A DNA stretch of 45,544 bases from Nitrospirota bacterium (GCA_029858285.1 JAOUFN010000022.1:1-45544); one strand, 5' to 3'. Positions 1 to 12,922 are shown, counted from the stretch's first letter. The notes: generated by a model not told the origin, from the letters alone. A program made the numbers and translations.

Positions 1-30
1 ATGGCACGTGATGCGGAAAGTGACTGATCG

Positions 31-147
31 GATTTGTCCCGCGTGGGACCGGCTGGAATAGCCGTCACGTATAGTTTGTCGTCGAACGGTGACACTGGCA
101 GGGGGACGGAAAAAGCGGAAGAAAAAGGCGCGGTCCGATTCGCGATG
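31..147 (+). repeat. Left copy of ~117-bp terminal inverted repeat
   Basis: Bases 31-147 match the reverse complement of 45428-45544 with only four mismatches that I can count. The sequence contains a short inverted pair (CGGCT...AGCCG) and a second one (GTCAC...GTGAC). It ends in TTCGCGATG, the reverse complement of the arm (CATCGCGAA) that also follows the dispersed hairpin repeat elsewhere. The right copy ends exactly at the window edge, as expected if a longer repeat stopped an assembly. No transposase is linked to it. Confidence 0.85.
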
Positions 148-161
148 GACGGGGCCGTGAC

Positions 162-218
162 GGGGGTTTTACGCGAATACCGCTGCGGGCCGTGCCCGCC
201 GCTGCGGGCCGTGCCCGC
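162..218 (-). repeat. Dispersed hairpin repeat, copy 1
   Basis: Read on the minus strand this holds the family core GTATTCGCGTAAAACC, preceded by two identical G+C hairpins (185-199 and 204-218; arms GCGGGC and GCCCGC around a 3-nt loop). It is the only copy seen in minus orientation and lies between the terminal repeat and lepA. Confidence 0.7.
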
Positions 219-245
219 TGCCAGCCGCTGGGGGCCGGGGCCACC

Positions 246-275
246 TTGCCGGAGGGGGGGTGAAAAACCTATACT
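246..275 (+). promoter_or_regulatory. Candidate promoter for lepA operon
   Basis: A TTGCCG -35-like hexamer (246-251) is followed after 18 nt by TATACT (270-275), close to the sigma-70 -10 consensus in an otherwise G+C-rich stretch. It lies about 47 bp before the lepA GTG start. The call rests on motif matches only. Confidence 0.45.
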
Positions 276-321
276 ATCCGGCTTCGCGGTCTTTCCGTGA
301 ATTCCCCCGCTGGAGCGCCCC

Positions 322-2118
322 GTGCTGTCGCACATCCGCAATTTTTCCATCATCGCCCACATTGACCACGGCAAGTCGACCCTTGCCGACCGCCTGCTGG
401 AGGTCACCGGCTCGGTGACCAAGCGCGACATGCAGGAACAGGTGCTGGACGACATGGACCTGGAGCGGGAACGCGGCATCACCATCAAGGCCCACGCGGT
501 GCGCATGATCTATCGCGCCGACGATGGCCGCGACTACATCCTGAACATGATCGACACCCCCGGCCACGTGGATTTTACCTACGAGGTGTCGCGCTCCCTG
601 GCCGCCTGCGACGGCGCCCTGCTGGTGGTGGACGCCACCCAGGGGGTGGAGGCGCAGACCCTGGCCAACGTCTATCTGGCGGTGGAAAACGATCTGGAGA
701 TCGTGCCGGTCATCAACAAAATCGACCTGCCCTCCTCCGATGTCGAAGGGGTGCAGTTGCAGATCGAGGAACTGATCGGCCTGCCCGCCGAGGACGCCAT
801 TGCGGTGAGCGCCAAGGAAGGGCTTGGCATCCACGAGGTGCTGGAGGCCATCGTGGCGCGCGTGCCGCCCCCCACCGGGGATCGCGCCGCCCCCCTCAAG
901 GCCCTGATCACCGATAGCTGGTATGACAACTACCGGGGTGTGGTGGTGCTGGTGCGGGTGATGGACGGAGAGTTGCGCGTGGGCGATACCATCCGCCTGA
1001 TGCACACCCGCAAGGAATTTGAAGTCACCGAGGTGGGGGTGTTCACCCCCGCCGTCCGTCCCGTAGAGTGCCTGTCCGCCGGTGAGGTGGGGTATATCAC
1101 CGCCGCCATCCGCGCGGTGGAGGACGCCCGCGTGGGCGACACCGTCACCAGCCGCTCCAACCCCTGCGCCGAACCCCTGGCGGGCTTCAAGCAGGTGCGC
1201 CCCATGGTGTTCTGCGGCCTGTACTGCGTGGACACCGGCCAGTTCGAGGAACTGCGCGAGGCGCTCAAGAAATTGCAGCTCAACGACGCCAGCTTCGTGT
1301 TCGAGCCGGAAACCTCGCTGGCCCTCGGTTTCGGCTTCCGCTGCGGCTTTTTGGGGCTGTTGCACATGGAGATCATCCAGGAGCGGCTGGAGCGGGAATA
1401 CAACCTGGACCTGATCTCCACCGCCCCCACCGTGGTCTACCGCATCACCTGCACCGACGGCTCGGTGGACGAAATGCACAACCCCGCCGACCTGCCGGAG
1501 CCCCAACGCATCGACCGCTTCGAGGAGCCGTTCATCAAGGCCGGCATCATCACCCCGGAGGAGTATCTGGGCAGCGTGATGACCCTGTGCCAGGAGCGGC
1601 GCGGCATGCAGACCAACCTGCATTACCTGACCGCCGACCGGGTGCAGGTGACCTACGAGATGCCCCTCAACGAGGTGATTCTCGACTTTTTTGACCGCCT
1701 GAAGAGCGTTACCCGTGGCTATGCGTCTTTCGATTACGAGCCCATCGGCTACCGCGACTCCCATCTGGTGAAGGTGGACATTCGCCTCAACGGCGAGGTG
1801 GTGGACGCCCTGTCGTTCATCGTGCACCGCGACAAGGCCGACTTCCGGGGGCGGGCGATTGCCGAAAAAATGCGCGAGCTGATTCCGCGCCAGATGTACG
1901 ACGTGGCGATTCAGGCCGCCATCGGCACCAAGATCATGGCGCGCACCACGGTCAAGGCGCTGCGCAAGAACGTGATCGCCAAGTGTTACGGCGGCGACAT
2001 CAGCCGCAAACGCAAACTGCTGGAGAAACAAAAGGCGGGCAAGAAACGCATGAAACAGGTTGGCAGTGTCGAGATTCCCCAGGAGGCCTTCCTGGCGGTA
2101 TTGCGGGTGGATGACTGA
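322..2118 (+). CDS. lepA: Elongation factor 4 (LepA) GTPase
   Basis: Ribosome-associated translational GTPase of the EF-G-like family. The 598-aa length is standard. The start is GTG, giving the typical LepA N-terminus. The P-loop (AHIDHGKST, residues 12-20), G3 DTPGH (78-82) and G4 NKID (132-135) are intact. The C-terminal LepA-specific domain is recognisable from the basic stretch [18 protein letters not shown]. The start of lepB overlaps the stop codon, the classical lepA-lepB arrangement. First gene of a long plus-strand run of envelope and lipid genes. Confidence 0.97.
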   Translation: MLSHIRNFSIIAHIDHGKSTLADRLLEVTGSVTKRDMQEQVLDDMDLERERGITIKAHAVRMIYRADDGRDYILNMIDTPGHVDFTYEVSRSLAACDGALLVVDATQGVEAQTLANVYLAVENDLEIVPVINKIDLPSSDVEGVQLQIEELIGLPAEDAIAVSAKEGLGIHEVLEAIVARVPPPTGDRAAPLKALITDSWYDNYRGVVVLVRVMDGELRVGDTIRLMHTRKEFEVTEVGVFTPAVRPVECLSAGEVGYITAAIRAVEDARVGDTVTSRSNPCAEPLAGFKQVRPMVFCGLYCVDTGQFEELREALKKLQLNDASFVFEPETSLALGFGFRCGFLGLLHMEIIQERLEREYNLDLISTAPTVVYRITCTDGSVDEMHNPADLPEPQRIDRFEEPFIKAGIITPEEYLGSVMTLCQERRGMQTNLHYLTADRVQVTYEMPLNEVILDFFDRLKSVTRGYASFDYEPIGYRDSHLVKVDIRLNGEVVDALSFIVHRDKADFRGRAIAEKMRELIPRQMYDVAIQAAIGTKIMARTTVKALRKNVIAKCYGGDISRKRKLLEKQKAGKKRMKQVGSVEIPQEAFLAVLRVDD

Positions 2119-2830
2119 GATGCGGTGGCGCTTCGGCAGCAAGGCCGATCCCGACGCCGATGCCCGCACGGACGCCGGGCCAGCCGACGCCCCGCAGGGG
2201 GAGCCCGGCAGACAGGAAATTTCCCGCCGTTCCGCCCCCTCCAGGGTTCGCGAATATACCGAAGCCATCGCCATCGCGGTGGTGCTGGCGCTGGTCATCC
2301 GCCACTTTATCGTGCAGGCCTACCGCATTCCCTCCGGCTCGATGCTGGAAACCCTGCAGATCGGCGATCACCTGCTGGTCAACAAGTTCCTTTACGGCAC
2401 CATCATCCCGTTCACCGACAAGCGGGTGATGGAGGTGCGCCCGCCGCGCCGCGGCGACGTGGTGGTGTTCAAGTATCCCGAGGACGAGACCAAGGACTTC
2501 ATCAAGCGCGTCGTCGGCCTGCCCGGCGACACCATCGAGGTCATCAACAAGGTGGTCTACCTGAACGGCCAGCCCCACGTCATCGCCACCGAGCAGCATG
2601 TGGACCCGCTGACCTACCCGGCGGAGCTCAACCCGCGTGACAACATGGGGCCGGTCACGGTGCCGCCGGGGTCTTATTTCATGATGGGCGACAACCGCGA
2701 CCAGAGTCTGGACTCCCGCTACTGGGGGTTTGTGCGCCGCAACCAGATCCGGGGCAAGGCGGTGATGATCTACCTGTCGTGGGGGGACCACGGGCTGCGT
2801 CTGAACCGCATCGGCAACCTGATCCGGTAG
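2111..2830 (+). CDS. lepB: Signal peptidase I (LepB)
   Basis: Membrane serine protease that removes Sec/Tat signal peptides at the outer face of the inner membrane. From the ATG at 2111 (ATG at 2120 is an alternative) the protein is 239 aa. It has a low-complexity acidic N-terminal extension (about residues 8-40), one transmembrane segment (about 52-70), the PSGSM box with nucleophile Ser77 and general-base Lys132 in [11 protein letters not shown], then the [14 protein letters not shown] box. It overlaps the end of lepA by 8 nt, implying translational coupling. There is a single membrane anchor, whereas E. coli LepB has two. Confidence 0.96.
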   Translation: MTEMRWRFGSKADPDADARTDAGPADAPQGEPGRQEISRRSAPSRVREYTEAIAIAVVLALVIRHFIVQAYRIPSGSMLETLQIGDHLLVNKFLYGTIIPFTDKRVMEVRPPRRGDVVVFKYPEDETKDFIKRVVGLPGDTIEVINKVVYLNGQPHVIATEQHVDPLTYPAELNPRDNMGPVTVPPGSYFMMGDNRDQSLDSRYWGFVRRNQIRGKAVMIYLSWGDHGLRLNRIGNLIR

Positions 2831-2835
2831 GGCGG

Positions 2836-6150
<3,315 letters not shown>

Positions 6151-6154
<4 letters not shown>

Positions 6155-7179
6155 GCGCCGCCCGTCCGGAACCATCCGGCGGTCACGGCCACACCGGCGG
6201 TCACGGCCACACCGGCGTCGCCCAGGCCGTCGCGCGTGGACGGCGGGTGTTCGAGATCGAGGCCGAGGCGGTGTCGGAGCTGGGGCGGCGTCTGGGGGCA
6301 GAGTTCGAGCGCGCCATCGGGCTGCTGCTGGAAACCCGTGGCAAGGTGGTGGTCACCGGCATGGGCAAGAGCGGCCTGATCGGCCAGAAAATCGCCGCCA
6401 CCATGGCCAGCACCGGCACCCCGGCGTTTTTCCTGCATCCGGCGGAGGGGCTGCACGGCGACCTGGGCATCGTGGGCCGCGACGATCTGGTGGTGGCCCT
6501 GTCCAACAGCGGCGAAACCGCCGAGTTGCTGAGCATCCTGCCGTCCCTCAAGCGTCTGGGGGTGGCGATCATCGCCCTGACGGGAAAATCCGCGTCCACA
6601 CTGGGGCGCGCCGCCAGCGTGGTGCTCGACGTGGGGGTGGCGCAGGAGGCGTGCCCCCTGAACCTGGCCCCCACCGCCAGCACCACCGCCGCACTGGCCA
6701 TGGGCGACGCGCTGGCCGTGGCGCTGCTGGAGGCCAAGGGCTTCAGCGCCGAGGATTTTGCCCTTTCCCACCCCGGCGGCGCCTTGGGGCGGCGCCTGCT
6801 GCTGCGGGTGCGCGACGGCATGCACACCGGCGCCGACATTCCCCGGGTGACACCGGACATGCCCATGCGCGAGGCGGTGATGGAGATCACCAAAAAACGC
6901 CTGGGCATCACCACCGTGGTCGGCCCCGGCGGGGATTTGCTGGGGGTGCTCAGCGACGGCGACCTGCGCCGCCAGCTCGAGGCCGGCACGGCATTTCTGG
7001 AGCGCACGGCGGGCGAGGTGATGACCCGTGGCGGCCGCAGCATCGGCCCCGATCAACTGGCCGCCGAGGCGGTGGAACTGATGGAACGCCATTCCGTGTC
7101 GGCCCTGGTGGTGCTGGAGGAGGGCAAACTGGTGGGCATCGTCCATCTGCACGACCTGCTCAAGCTCGGGCTGGGCTGA
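6151..7179 (+). CDS. kdsD: Arabinose-5-phosphate isomerase (KpsF/KdsD)
   Basis: Converts ribulose 5-phosphate to arabinose 5-phosphate, the substrate of KdsA. 342 aa from GTG. An N-terminal SIS domain ([37 protein letters not shown]) is followed by two CBS repeats (about 215-342). The N-terminus carries a perfect 18-bp duplication (6181-6216) giving GHGHTG twice, a His/Gly-rich extension absent from typical homologues. The duplication is an in-frame minisatellite like those in other genes of this window. Confidence 0.96.
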
Positions 7180-7205
7180 GACTCACACAAAAGCGCTCCG
7201 ATTCG

Positions 7206-7739
7206 ATGCACCGTTTTTCCGCAGACATTGTCGCCCGCGCCCGTCGGATCAAGGTATTGCTGCTGGACGTGGACGGCGTGCTCACCGACGGCACCATTTT
7301 CCTCGACAACAACGGGCTGGAGGCCAAGGCCTTCAACATCAAGGACGGCCTGGGGCTGACCCTGTTGAAGCGCTATGGCGTGCCGTCGGGCATCATCACC
7401 GGCCGCGATTCGCATGTGGTGACGCGGCGCGCCGAGGAACTGGGCATGGAAATTCTGGTGCAGGGGTGCCCGGATAAACTGGCGGCGGTGCGGAAAATTG
7501 CCGCCGCCAACGGCTGGAGCCTGGAGCAGGTGGCCTATGTGGGGGACGACCTGATCGACCTGCCCCTGCTGTTGCAGGCGGGGCTGGCGGTGACCGTGGC
7601 CGACGGCGTGGCCGAGGTGCGCCAGCGCGTGCACCATGTGACCGCCGCACCCGGCGGCCGGGGCGCGGTGCGCGAGGTGTGCGAACTGATCCTCATGGCC
7701 CAGGGGCGGTGGGCGACGGCCTTGGCCCAATACTGCTAA
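7206..7739 (+). CDS. kdsC: Kdo-8-phosphate phosphatase (KdsC)
   Basis: HAD-superfamily phosphatase that releases Kdo from Kdo 8-phosphate. 177 aa from the ATG at 7206. HAD motif I is LLLDVDGVLTDGTIF, motif II is around SGIITGRDS, and the last motif is VGDDLIDLPLL. It is a C0-type cap-less protein of standard length. It follows kdsD by 26 nt and completes a set of all four Kdo/CMP-Kdo enzymes in one transcription unit. The lpt export genes that often follow kdsC are absent; phospholipid genes follow instead. Confidence 0.95.
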   Translation: MHRFSADIVARARRIKVLLLDVDGVLTDGTIFLDNNGLEAKAFNIKDGLGLTLLKRYGVPSGIITGRDSHVVTRRAEELGMEILVQGCPDKLAAVRKIAAANGWSLEQVAYVGDDLIDLPLLLQAGLAVTVADGVAEVRQRVHHVTAAPGGRGAVREVCELILMAQGRWATALAQYC

Positions 7740-7748
7740 ACTGTCGCC

Positions 7749-8318
7749 GTGGCCATCAACCTTCCCAACAGCATCACCCTGGCGCGCATCGCCCTGATCC
7801 CGGTGTTCGTGCTCCTGGCCTATGAGCCGGACCCGTGGTACGACTTCTGGGCCTCGCTGGTGTTTCTGGTGGCCGCCCTCACCGACCTGCTTGACGGCTA
7901 TCTGGCACGACGGCGTGGCGAGGTGACGCGCCTGGGCAAACTGCTGGACCCGGTGGCGGACAAACTGCTCATCCTGGCCGGGCTGGTCATGCTGGTGGAG
8001 CGTTCCCTGGTTCCGGCCTGGATCGTGATCATCATCCTGGGGCGCGAGATGGCCATTACCGGCCTGCGCGCCATGGCCGCCGCAGACGGGGTGGTGATGC
8101 CCGCCGACCGCTGGGGCAAGTGGAAGACCGTGGCCCAGGCCACCGCCGTTATCATGCTGCTGCTGGGCTGGCAACTGCCCATTTTTGGCATCAATCTGGA
8201 CGTCAGCCTGATCGGCATGGGGGTGCTGTGGGTGTCTGTGGCGCTGGCGTTGTATTCGGGCGCGCGTTACACCATTTCCTACCTGTCCGGCGCGGCGACG
8301 CGCGGCGCCGGAGCCTGA
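7749..8318 (+). CDS. pgsA: Phosphatidylglycerophosphate synthase (PgsA)
   Basis: Integral-membrane CDP-alcohol phosphatidyltransferase making phosphatidylglycerol phosphate from CDP-diacylglycerol and glycerol 3-phosphate. 189 aa from GTG, 9 nt after kdsC. The catalytic CDP-OH-P signature is complete (LDGYLARRRGEVTRLGKLLD, then PVADK). Several hydrophobic segments follow. The start MAINLPNSITLARI is typical of PgsA. Confidence 0.94.
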   Translation: MAINLPNSITLARIALIPVFVLLAYEPDPWYDFWASLVFLVAALTDLLDGYLARRRGEVTRLGKLLDPVADKLLILAGLVMLVERSLVPAWIVIIILGREMAITGLRAMAAADGVVMPADRWGKWKTVAQATAVIMLLLGWQLPIFGINLDVSLIGMGVLWVSVALALYSGARYTISYLSGAATRGAGA

Positions 8319-8442
8319 CACCGGGCATCCCATGCCCCGGCCCCGTATCGGGCATTCCATCCGGTCCCATGCCCTTTCCGGGCGTTGCGTCCGCAGCGGC
8401 GCGGCATCATTTTCCGCTTCAACCTTTCCTTCGAGGTGACCG

Positions 8443-9021
8443 ATGAGTGTTATGGACATCGCCCTGGTGGTGGTGGCGTACCTGGTGGGTGCGGTGCCCT
8501 TCGGGGTGTTGGTGGCACGGATGCTTGGGATCCACGACCTGCAGTCGCGGGGCAGTGGCAACATCGGCGCCACCAACGTCAATCGCATCCTGGGCAAGAA
8601 GGCCGGAGCCATCACCCTCCTGTGCGATGTCCTGAAGGGTTTTCTGCCGGTCTGGGCGGGGCAGTTGCTGGGGGCAACCGCCGAAGTTCAGACCCTCGTG
8701 GCGGCAGCGGCGGTAGTGGGGCACATCTTCCCCATTTATCTGCGCTTCCGCGGCGGGAAGGGCGTGGCAACCGGCTTTGGAGTGGTAATGGCCCTGCATC
8801 CGCCCACGGCGATTGCGGCACTGGTGATCTGGCTGGGAACGGCCCGCATCTCCCGCGTGTCGGCGGTGGGCGCCCTGTCGGCTTATGCACTGCTGCCGTT
8901 GCTGGCCTGGGGGATGGGACCGGGAGGGTGGTTCGTGCCGTTTGTCGTTGGACTTTCGGTACTGGTGCTGGTGCGGCACACCAGCAATATTCGCCAGCTC
9001 ATTGCCGAGCGGCGGGGATAG
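8443..9021 (+). CDS. plsY: Acyl-phosphate:glycerol-3-phosphate acyltransferase (PlsY)
   Basis: Multi-pass inner-membrane enzyme that acylates glycerol 3-phosphate with acyl-phosphate, the first step of phospholipid synthesis. 192 aa. The three conserved loops are visible: SRGSGNIGATNVNR, FRGGKGVATG and the C-terminal RHTSNIRQL. GAGGTGA lies 4-10 nt before the ATG as a ribosome-binding site. A 124-nt spacer from pgsA holds only short direct repeats, so it may share the same transcript. Confidence 0.95.
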   Translation: MSVMDIALVVVAYLVGAVPFGVLVARMLGIHDLQSRGSGNIGATNVNRILGKKAGAITLLCDVLKGFLPVWAGQLLGATAEVQTLVAAAAVVGHIFPIYLRFRGGKGVATGFGVVMALHPPTAIAALVIWLGTARISRVSAVGALSAYALLPLLAWGMGPGGWFVPFVVGLSVLVLVRHTSNIRQLIAERRG

Positions 9022-9034
9022 AGAGGGTGATCGC

Positions 9035-11149
9035 GTGTCTGCCCGCGTGACAATCCACACCAACATCCGTACGACTGCCCGTATTGCCGCCCGTTTCGGG
9101 GTGGTGCCGCTTGTGGCCCTGGCCGCCCTGCTGTGGGCGGTCCCGGCGGCCGCCCAGGATGCCCAGGTGCGTCCGGTGCAGAGCGCCTGGGAGAACCTGC
9201 GCCTGGTGATGCAGGCGGATTTGTCTGCCGAGACACCCGCCGTCGGGGCGCCCGCCGTGGAACTGCCCGCCGTGGAACTGTCCGCCGTCGGGGCGCCCGC
9301 CGTGGAACTGCCCGCCGTCGGGGCGCCCGCCGTGGAACTGCCCGCCGTCGGGGCGCTTACCCCCGAACAGGCCACCGCCAATTTTTCCCGCGCTGTGGAT
9401 CAACTGATACTGGCCCGCGACGCCGAGGGCATCGCCAATCTCGAAAGCGTTGCCCTGATTCTGTCCAAGCGGGCGCGGGAGGTCATGGCCAGGGGCGCCC
9501 ACGACAAGGCCGATCTGTACGCCGGTGCCGCCATCCGAGTGGCCCCGGATTCCCCCGAGGGATATCTGGTGCGTTCCTCGGTCGATTGGGAACGCGGCCG
9601 CTATGCGCCCGCCCTGGACTGGTTTTTGAAGGGTTCTGTCACCGGTATGCACCACTATTTTGTCGGCATGGCCTGGATGGCCTATCTGGCTGTGGTGATG
9701 TGGCTGGCCGCAGCCACCGCGCTGCTGGTGCTGCTGGTGCCGGGCATCGTGCGCACCATCAAGGTGGTGGAGCACCGGGGACGCGAAGTCACGCGCTTTG
9801 GCCTGCCCTCCTGGTTGCTGGTGGCGGGCTGCCTGGCCCTGCTGGCGTTGCCGGTGGCGGCCGGGGAGGGGGTCGGCTGGGTGGTGCTGGTGTGGACCGG
9901 TTTCACCTGGCTGGGCGATTCCTCGCGGGAGCGCAAGGCGCAAATGGCCCTGCTGCTGGCCATCCTGCTGGGGCCGTTCGTGCTGTCGCCGCTGATCGCC
10001 ATGACCGCCCCGCGCGCGGGCATCGTGGGCGCGGCGCTGGCGGAGAGCGGCGGAGCGTTTCCGGCCCCCCTGTCCGTTCCCAACGGACCGCAGGCGGGCA
10101 CGACGCCGGACAACTGGCTGGTGCCGTTCGCCATGGGCAACCAGGCGCTGCGGGAATCCCGCTATGTGGACGCGGTGCATTGGTACGACGAGGCCAGACG
10201 CATGGGCGGGGATACGGTGCGCATTACCAACAACATGGGCGTAACCTATTTCCGCGCCGGTCGTGAACAGGACTCCGCAGTGCTGTTCAAACAGGCCGCC
10301 GACGTCCCCGGCGCCCCCGCCGAGGCGCTGTTCAACCTGGCCAAGGTGCAGGCCCAGAACCTCGATTTTTCCGCCCAGCGCGAGACCTTCGCCACGGCCC
10401 AACTGCGGGACCCGGAAGGCTTTGCCAGGGTAACCCGGGGCGCCGAGCCGCAGGGGGCCCGCTTCGTCTATACCCTGGGCACCACCGGCAACGAGGCGCG
10501 TCTGCTGATGGTGACCGAGACCCGCGGCTGGCACCGTTTCATGGCGCCGCTGTGGCGCAGCCTGTTCGGCCCCGTGGTGCCGCTGCTGGCGGCCCCGGCG
10601 CTGCTCCTGGTGGCGGTGCTGATGTTCATGTTCGCGCCGCGCGCGTTCGTCGGCAGCGAGGTGTACGACTGCGACGTGTGCGGGGTTTCCACCTGCCACG
10701 CATGCATGAAGTTCGGGCAGAGCATGCACCTGTGCGTGCGTTGCAGCGGCAAACTGGCGGAAACCGCCGGACGACCCGAAGACGTGACCGCCCTGAAGGG
10801 GCAGTTCAACCGTACCACCAACCGCGTGGGCAAGGTGGCCATGCTGCTCATTCCCGGCAGCCGGGAACTGGTGCAGGGGCGTTACACCATCGCCGGGGCG
10901 CACCTGTTCGTGGTCGCTTTCGGGCTGTGGTGGATCGCCCTGCTGGGCACCATCCCCAACTGGGCGCTGGGTGTCACCCTGCCCGGCTGGCCGGTGGCTC
11001 GTCTGGTGGCGGCGGCCCTGCTGCTTTTCTATCTGGCGCTGGCCTTCCTGCTGTTACGCCTGCTGGCGAAGCGCTACGAGCGCGGTCGGCACGGCCGCCC
11101 GGTGCTGGCGGCGGCAGCGGCGCAGATTTCCTCCGGCAAGGGGGAGTGA
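9035..11149 (+). CDS. Exported multi-pass TPR / zinc-ribbon membrane protein
   Basis: 704 aa from the GTG at 9035, chosen because GAGAGGG precedes it and a clean signal peptide follows (cleavage near AAAQ, residues 38-41). Order: signal peptide; PAVGAPAVEL-type repeats (68-108); helical repeat-like region; about three transmembrane segments; a TPR-like region; a further transmembrane segment; a treble CxxC knuckle (YDCDVCGVSTCHACM...CVRC) typical of zinc binding; two C-terminal transmembrane segments. I do not recognise a named family for the whole. The tight link to the DUF4388 gene suggests they work together, perhaps as an envelope sensing or scaffolding pair (inference). Confidence 0.7.
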   Translation: MSARVTIHTNIRTTARIAARFGVVPLVALAALLWAVPAAAQDAQVRPVQSAWENLRLVMQADLSAETPAVGAPAVELPAVELSAVGAPAVELPAVGAPAVELPAVGALTPEQATANFSRAVDQLILARDAEGIANLESVALILSKRAREVMARGAHDKADLYAGAAIRVAPDSPEGYLVRSSVDWERGRYAPALDWFLKGSVTGMHHYFVGMAWMAYLAVVMWLAAATALLVLLVPGIVRTIKVVEHRGREVTRFGLPSWLLVAGCLALLALPVAAGEGVGWVVLVWTGFTWLGDSSRERKAQMALLLAILLGPFVLSPLIAMTAPRAGIVGAALAESGGAFPAPLSVPNGPQAGTTPDNWLVPFAMGNQALRESRYVDAVHWYDEARRMGGDTVRITNNMGVTYFRAGREQDSAVLFKQAADVPGAPAEALFNLAKVQAQNLDFSAQRETFATAQLRDPEGFARVTRGAEPQGARFVYTLGTTGNEARLLMVTETRGWHRFMAPLWRSLFGPVVPLLAAPALLLVAVLMFMFAPRAFVGSEVYDCDVCGVSTCHACMKFGQSMHLCVRCSGKLAETAGRPEDVTALKGQFNRTTNRVGKVAMLLIPGSRELVQGRYTIAGAHLFVVAFGLWWIALLGTIPNWALGVTLPGWPVARLVAAALLLFYLALAFLLLRLLAKRYERGRHGRPVLAAAAAQISSGKGE
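9236..9358 (+). repeat. In-frame minisatellite, 15/30-bp unit
   Basis: A 30-bp unit encoding PAVGAPAVEL (with a 15-bp half unit PAVEL) is repeated about four times inside the mature N-terminus of the TPR membrane protein. Units are nearly identical at DNA level, which suggests recent slippage expansion. Confidence 0.85.
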
Positions 11150-11189
11150 TTATGTTTTTTCCGGATCGGCAGTCAGGGAGGGATACGCA

Positions 11190-12293
11190 ATGGCACTGAT
11201 CGGGTCCGTACTCGATTTCACCATCACCGACGTGCTGCAGTTGATCAAGATGCAGCGCAAGGATGGCTTGCTGGAAGTCTATTCGCGGGACGAGACGGTC
11301 ACCGTCTGGTTCCGCAACGGCAACGTGATCTGGGCCGAGAGCTCCCTCCGCCCGATGGTGCCGAGCGTGTGCAAGTGGCTGCTGCGCAAGGGCGCCCTTT
11401 CGGAGGCCCACATGTCCACCGTGCAGGTGCGCATGGAGGCGGGCGGCGTCAAGTTTGACGAGGTGCTCACCGAAGTGGCGCGGGTGCCGGAGCCGGTGTG
11501 GAAGCCGATGGTCGAGCACTATATGAAGGAGACCGTCTACGGCCTGTTCCGCTGGCTGGAGGGCGACTATACCTTCGAGACCGAGGTGGAGCTCAACATT
11601 CCGGTGGCCAGCGAGCCGAAGTCGATCAACACCGACGATGTGCTGATGGACACGGCGGTGCGCTCCGACGAGTGGCCCTATATTCAGGACCGTGTGCCGT
11701 CGCTGGTCATCGTGTATGGCCGCAAGGCCGACGCCAGGCTGGCGGACGACGCCAACGAGGAAGAGCGTTATGTGTTTGGCCGCATCAACGGCGAACAGAA
11801 CGTGGAAACCATCGTCGACAGCAGTCCGCACGGCGCCTTTCAGACCCTCAGGGCCATGGCCAACCTGGTGGAAAAGGGGATGCTGGACAACCTTGGCGAG
11901 CACGACCCGCGCGCCGAGGCCCGTGCCCAGGAGCGAGAGGAGGCCGTCCGGAAGGAACAACTGGGAAAACCCGAGCGCCCGGGTAACCCGGGCCGTGCGC
12001 AATCCACCGGACTGGCCCTGCTGTGCGCCTCTCTGGTGCTGGGCTGCGGCTGGCTGTTCTACGCCCAGGCCGCCGAACCGCCCCGCGACCTGTCCTCGGG
12101 CTTTATCGAGTCCATGGCCACCTACAAGGAATACAAGGTGCGCCAGGCCATTTCGTCCTACCGCCTGCTGCATGGGGGGTTTCCGGATTCCCTGTCGGCG
12201 CTCCAGGCTCAGGGGTATCTGCCGGAGTCCATGGATTTTGGCGGTCTGACCTATGAACTGGAAGAAAACGGCTTTTCTCTTCACGCGGGATAA
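11190..12293 (+). CDS. DUF4388 (PATAN) protein with pseudopilin-like C-terminal domain
   Basis: 367 aa. The N-terminal 90 or so residues fit the DUF4388/PATAN family (GSVLDFTITDVLQLIKMQRKDGLLEV...GNVIWAES), known from response-regulator fusions and gliding or type IV pilus control. A second winged-helix-like region follows (to about 240), then a charged linker (about 243-272), one transmembrane segment (about 276-292) and an outside domain. That domain's pattern (AISSYRLLHGGFPDSLSALQAQGYL) recalls the globular part of GspG-type pseudopilins. A cytosolic PATAN module joined through the membrane to a pilin-like domain is unusual. Start: ATG with AGGGAGGG upstream. Confidence 0.72.
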   Translation: MALIGSVLDFTITDVLQLIKMQRKDGLLEVYSRDETVTVWFRNGNVIWAESSLRPMVPSVCKWLLRKGALSEAHMSTVQVRMEAGGVKFDEVLTEVARVPEPVWKPMVEHYMKETVYGLFRWLEGDYTFETEVELNIPVASEPKSINTDDVLMDTAVRSDEWPYIQDRVPSLVIVYGRKADARLADDANEEERYVFGRINGEQNVETIVDSSPHGAFQTLRAMANLVEKGMLDNLGEHDPRAEARAQEREEAVRKEQLGKPERPGNPGRAQSTGLALLCASLVLGCGWLFYAQAAEPPRDLSSGFIESMATYKEYKVRQAISSYRLLHGGFPDSLSALQAQGYLPESMDFGGLTYELEENGFSLHAG

Positions 12294-12415
12294 CCCCGCC
12301 GGTTAGAATGGTCCATTCCGCAGTCCGCACGGTCGATTTCCGGTCGCGTGGCGTGTGTCTACCGGTATCCGGGCGGGTGTGTGCCCGGCCGGGTCGTGGT
12401 CGCAGGAGTTTCCAT

Positions 12416-12922
12416 ATGTCGATGATCCGTTTTTCTGCCTTTACCCCCAAAGACCTGGAAACCGTCCGGGACTGGGAGGCCGCAGGGGACAACCCCGGCG
12501 CCGAGCTCGCCGAAAAATACCGCGTCCTGGTGAAGGACAATTTTGGCAAGCTGATGAGCACCATGATCGGCGAGATCGCCCGCTTTTTCGACATCACCAT
12601 CAAGCGCAAGCTCGACTGGGAGTCGTTTTACGGCTGGACCTTCTCGTATCACAACGACTTTGTCTGCTGGTACGGCATCTCCTACCGTTCCGACCGTTTC
12701 CTGCACTCCTGCTTTGGCGTGAAGTGGGACGACGCTCACAGCGGAACGTTGCAGCGCCTCCTCGACGACGAGGGGTATCGCAAGGTGGTCATGCCCCGCG
12801 ACAACGCCGAGTGGGTGGTGAAGGAGTTCCCCATGGAGGTGTTCGGCATCGCCGGGGACGAGGAGCAGATGACCACCTTCTCCAAGGTTGCCGAAGACCA
12901 GCTCGACCTGCTGGAGGGGTAA
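12416..12922 (+). CDS. Conserved-looking hypothetical protein, 168 aa
   Basis: I do not recognise this protein. The ATG at 12416 has CAGGAG 8 nt upstream, and ATG at 12422 is an alternative. It is predicted soluble, acidic and rich in aromatic residues in its centre (FYGWTFSYHNDFVCWYGISYRSDRF), with no signal peptide, membrane helix or known catalytic motif that I can see. It stands alone, 122 nt after the DUF4388 gene and 80 nt before a divergent-function regulator. Codon use matches its neighbours, so it is probably native. Confidence 0.7.
   Translation: MSMIRFSAFTPKDLETVRDWEAAGDNPGAELAEKYRVLVKDNFGKLMSTMIGEIARFFDITIKRKLDWESFYGWTFSYHNDFVCWYGISYRSDRFLHSCFGVKWDDAHSGTLQRLLDDEGYRKVVMPRDNAEWVVKEFPMEVFGIAGDEEQMTTFSKVAEDQLDLLEG

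Larger units (their letters stand above)
1..321. other. Non-coding left end upstream of lepA
   Basis: I see no convincing gene here. The one 88-codon open frame has no recognisable domain and is made largely of repeat sequence. The stretch holds the left copy of the inverted repeat shared with the other end of the window (31-147), then a minus-oriented copy of the dispersed hairpin repeat (162-218) with two identical hairpins, then a G-rich tract and a candidate promoter for lepA. Confidence 0.6.

Noticed and set aside
34-300. 88-codon plus-strand open frame at the left end
   Set aside because: Made of terminal-repeat and hairpin-repeat sequence; no ribosome-binding site or domain.
274-2298. 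674-codon open frame on the minus strand over lepA
   Set aside because: A G+C-rich shadow frame with His/Gly/Gln-rich low-complexity product; lepA on the other strand is certain.
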